In this document: positions 62,293 through 64,000 of the stretch, piece after piece
Layout of the letters: every line of letters begins with the position of its first letter
Numbering within the stretch: position 1 is the stretch's first letter
NCBI RefSeq assembly: GCF_023701695.1
Contig: NZ_JAJOZC010000001.1
Coordinates: 4,525,894-4,589,893, forward strand
Source: Streptomyces sp. RKAG290
GTDB taxonomy: Bacteria; Actinomycetota; Actinomycetes; Streptomycetales; Streptomycetaceae
Direction: 5' to 3'
Length of the DNA stretch: 64,000 bases
Notes under the pieces: model-generated
The model's database searches: none
The model's input: the letters and a program-made list of their open reading frames with translations, nothing else
Told to the model about the DNA's origin: nothing
Made by a program: the position numbers and the translations under genes

Positions 62293-62852
62293 ATGACCGA
62301 GGTGTCCTCGCTCACAGGGCGGCTGCTCGTGGCCGCGCCCGCCCTGGTGGACCCGAATTTCGACCGCGCGGTGGTGCTGCTCCTCGACCACGACGAGGAG
62401 GGCTCGCTCGGCGTGGTCCTGAACCGCCCGACGCCGGTCGGCGTGCGGGACATCCTCACGTCCTGGGCCGGCCTGACCGGTGAACCCGACGTCGTCTTCC
62501 AGGGCGGCCCGGTCTCCCTGGACTCGGCGCTCGGCGTCGCGGTGATCCCCGGGGACGAAGGCCCCTCGGCTGGCGCCGGGTGTACGGGGCGATCGGCCTG
62601 GTGGACCTGGAGGCGCCCCCGGAACTCCTCGCCGCCGCGCTCGGCTCGCTGCGGATCTTCGCCGGCTATGCCGGCTGGGGGCCCGGGCAGCTGGAGGCGG
62701 AGCTCTCCGAGGGCGCCTGGTACGTCGTCGAGTCGGAACCCGGGGACGTCTCCTCGCCCCACCCGGAGAGCCTCTGGCGGGCGGTCCTGCGCCGCCAGCG
62801 AAGCGAACTGGCCATGATCGCCACGTACCCGGACGACCCTTCGCTGAACTGA
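62293..62852 (+). pseudogene. YqgE/AlgH family protein, single apparent frameshift
   Basis: The N-terminal part (SLTGRLLVAAPALVDPNFDRAVVLLLDHDEEGSLGVVLNRPT, then VFQGGPV) reads from the ATG at 62293. The C-terminal part (VYGAIGLVDLEAPPELL, FAGYAGWGPGQLEAEL, GAWYVVESEPGDV) lies in another frame ending at 62852. Adding one C to the run 62562-62565 gives GDEGPLGWRRVYGA, the expected family sequence, and a protein of about 186 aa. I regard this as an assembly indel, since both halves are fully conserved. Function of the family is poorly known. Confidence 0.85.
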
Positions 62853-62868
62853 TGCGCCGGGCTTTCAG

Positions 62869-62874
62869 TACGCT
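62869..62874 (+). promoter_or_regulatory. -10 box of a leaderless DUF3039 transcript
   Basis: TACGCT, the same hexamer as before prfB, ends eight bases before the ATG at 62883, which has no ribosome site. Confidence 0.5.
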
Positions 62875-62882
62875 TGGCTGTT

Positions 62883-63185
62883 ATGAGCACTCTTGAGCCC
62901 GAGCGCGGGTCAGGTACGGGAACCCTCGTGGAGCCGACGCCACAGGTGTCGAACGGCGACGGCGACCACGAGCGCTACGCCCATTACGTTCAGAAGGACA
63001 AGATCATGGCGAGTGCCCTGGAGGGCACCCCCGTGGTCGCGCTGTGCGGCAAGGTCTGGGTACCGGGGCGCGACCCCAAGAAGTACCCGGTGTGCCCCAT
63101 GTGCAAGGAGATCTACGAGTCCATGGGTGCCGGCGGCGACAAGGACAAGGGCAAGGGCGGCAAGGGCGGCAAGGACAACAAGTAG
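62883..63185 (+). CDS. DUF3039 family protein
   Basis: 100-aa soluble protein of the actinobacterial DUF3039 family: HERYAHYVQKDKI, then ALCGKVWVPGRDPKKYPVCPMCKEIY with three cysteines that may hold zinc, and a Gly/Lys-rich tail. Function unknown. Conserved at this position beside yqgE. Confidence 0.87.
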   Translation: MSTLEPERGSGTGTLVEPTPQVSNGDGDHERYAHYVQKDKIMASALEGTPVVALCGKVWVPGRDPKKYPVCPMCKEIYESMGAGGDKDKGKGGKGGKDNK

Positions 63186-63214
63186 TCCGCAGCAGCAGGA
63201 CCGATCCGTCCGGG

Positions 63215-63256
63215 AGAACCCCCGGGGCACGCAGTCGCGTGTCCCGGGGGTTCTTC
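63215..63256. terminator. terminator of the DUF3039 gene
   Basis: AGAACCCCCGGG-GCACGC pairs with GCGTGT-CCCGGGGGTTCT around AGTC (18 pairs, one G-T), 29 bases after the stop. Confidence 0.88.
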
Positions 63257-63374
63257 GTCGTCCGGGGCCCGCCGTTGCACGGGCTGCGTCCGCGGGTCAC
63301 AGAGTGGTTGAGACCACTTGTCGGCGACTTCGTCTGGACCTACCCTCCTGCCAGTTGTGCAGCGCGAAACGCGC

Positions 63375-63404
63375 GTTGCGCATGTTGCAACGCCTACCGG
63401 TAGG
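63375..63404 (+). promoter_or_regulatory. two palindromes before the sugar-binding protein gene
   Basis: GTTGC...GCAAC (63375-63391) is an imperfect operator-like repeat, and CCTACCGGTAGG (63393-63404) is a perfect 12-bp palindrome ending eight bases before the ATG. Both suit a LacI- or ROK-type repressor of sugar uptake. Confidence 0.45.
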
Positions 63405-63412
63405 GGTCCCGG

Positions 63413-64000
63413 ATGAAGCTTTCTGCCCGAATTGCCGCCCCGGCTGCGGCGCTTGTGCTGGCGGGTCTCACCGCCACCGCCTGCGCGCCGCAGACCTCCG
63501 ACACCGGCGCCAAGGGGGACGAGAAGACCGGGACGCTGCGCGTCTGGCTGTTCCAGGAGGTGGGCAACAAGCCCAAGGAGAAGGTGGTCGACGCCGCGGT
63601 CGCGGACTTCGGGAAGGCCCATAAGGGCGCGAAGGTCGAGATCGAGTACATACCCGTCGAGACCCGCGCCCAGCGCGTCAAGGCCGCGTTCAACGACCCC
63701 AAGAGCGCCCCCGACCTCATCGAGTACGGCAACACGGACACCGCGGGCTACGTCAAGGACGGCGGACTCGCCGACATCACGCCCGAGTTCGGGGCCTGGG
63801 CGGACGCCAAGGACACCGACCCGACCGCGAAGCAGTCCGTGACGGTCGGCGGCAAGATCTACGGAGCGCCGCTCTTCGTCGGGGTCAGGGCGCTGTACTA
63901 CCGCACCGACGTCTTCAAGGACCTGGGGATCGAGGCACCCAAGTCCCAGGCCGAGCTGATCTCCACCGCGAAGAAGATCCACAAGAAGAAGCCCGGCCTG
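63413..64000 (+). CDS. extracellular sugar-binding lipoprotein, 3' end beyond window
   Basis: 196 codons are visible. The lipoprotein signal MKLSARIAAPAAALVLAGL-TATAC puts the lipidated cysteine at residue 24. A family-1 binding fold begins TLRVWLFQEVGNKPKEKVVDAAVADF and continues APDLIEYGNTDTAGYV and PLFVGVRALYYRTDVFKDLGI. It should be the first gene of a sugar importer. It is not a close copy of the binding protein at 4939-6309. Confidence 0.9.
   Translation, partial: MKLSARIAAPAAALVLAGLTATACAPQTSDTGAKGDEKTGTLRVWLFQEVGNKPKEKVVDAAVADFGKAHKGAKVEIEYIPVETRAQRVKAAFNDPKSAPDLIEYGNTDTAGYVKDGGLADITPEFGAWADAKDTDPTAKQSVTVGGKIYGAPLFVGVRALYYRTDVFKDLGIEAPKSQAELISTAKKIHKKKPGL

Overview
The window is high-GC actinobacterial chromosome, almost certainly Streptomyces. 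Codon third positions are GC-saturated and GTG/TTG starts are common. The core gene order (pkaA-pkaB-prfB; ftsE-ftsX-ctp-smpB-ssrA; matA-matB; narK-nnaR; sigU-anti-sigma; helD; malic enzyme; hup; murA; yqgE) matches, from memory, the conserved SCO2946-SCO2976 neighbourhood of S. coelicolor. No tRNA, rRNA, CRISPR array or intact insertion sequence was seen.

Layout. 1-2171: partial cell-wall teichoic-acid-type transferase. 2579-6309: sugar ABC importer (two permeases and a lipoprotein). 6541-10413: FHA/FtsK-type ATPase gene broken by five apparent single-base indels. 10933-15246: two Ser/Thr kinases and release factor 2. 15596-16510: repetitive LAETG sortase-anchored surface protein. 16602-39493: an accessory region inserted between the prfB side and ftsEX. 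39512-43926: small zinc-ribbon membrane protein, ftsEX, a C-terminal processing protease, smpB and tmRNA. 44209-51215: the aggregation-polysaccharide (mat) operon, then a nitrate transporter and its HemD-like regulator. 51164-58040: small enzymes, a CGNR regulator, a 112-bp tandem repeat, an ECF sigma/anti-sigma pair and a HelD-type helicase. 58134-64000: a structured small RNA, malic enzyme, HU, MurA, YqgE (frameshifted), a DUF3039 protein and the start of a second sugar-binding lipoprotein gene.

The most exciting part is 16602-29414. Eleven tightly packed minus-strand genes, nearly all overlapping by a few bases, encode a complete amino-group-carrier-protein (AmCP, LysW-type) biosynthetic machine. 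It has a 62-aa carrier ending in EDWGE, a LysX ligase, a LysY reductase, a fused LysZ kinase-LysK hydrolase, a split transketolase, a DegT aminotransferase with a truncated DegT-like partner, an ATP-grasp ligase, an amidohydrolase and an MFS exporter. By analogy with the vazabitide-type pathway, glutamate is loaded on the carrier, phosphorylated, reduced to the semialdehyde, extended by two carbons, aminated, released, joined to another acid and exported. A divergent neighbour (28500-29414) is a transaldolase relative whose Schiff-base lysine is an arginine.

Next to it (29639-39493) is a second small cluster. It holds a fused aminodeoxychorismate synthase, a methyltransferase, a GAF/PucR regulator, a transposase-derived protein without its catalytic aspartates, an Orn/Lys/Arg-decarboxylase-like PLP enzyme and an AMP-forming ligase. 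An identical 18-bp motif precedes the regulator/methyltransferase pair and the transposase-derived gene, suggesting one regulon.

Caution on the assembly: seven one-base indels in short G/C runs, in three genes, look like sequencing errors rather than biology.
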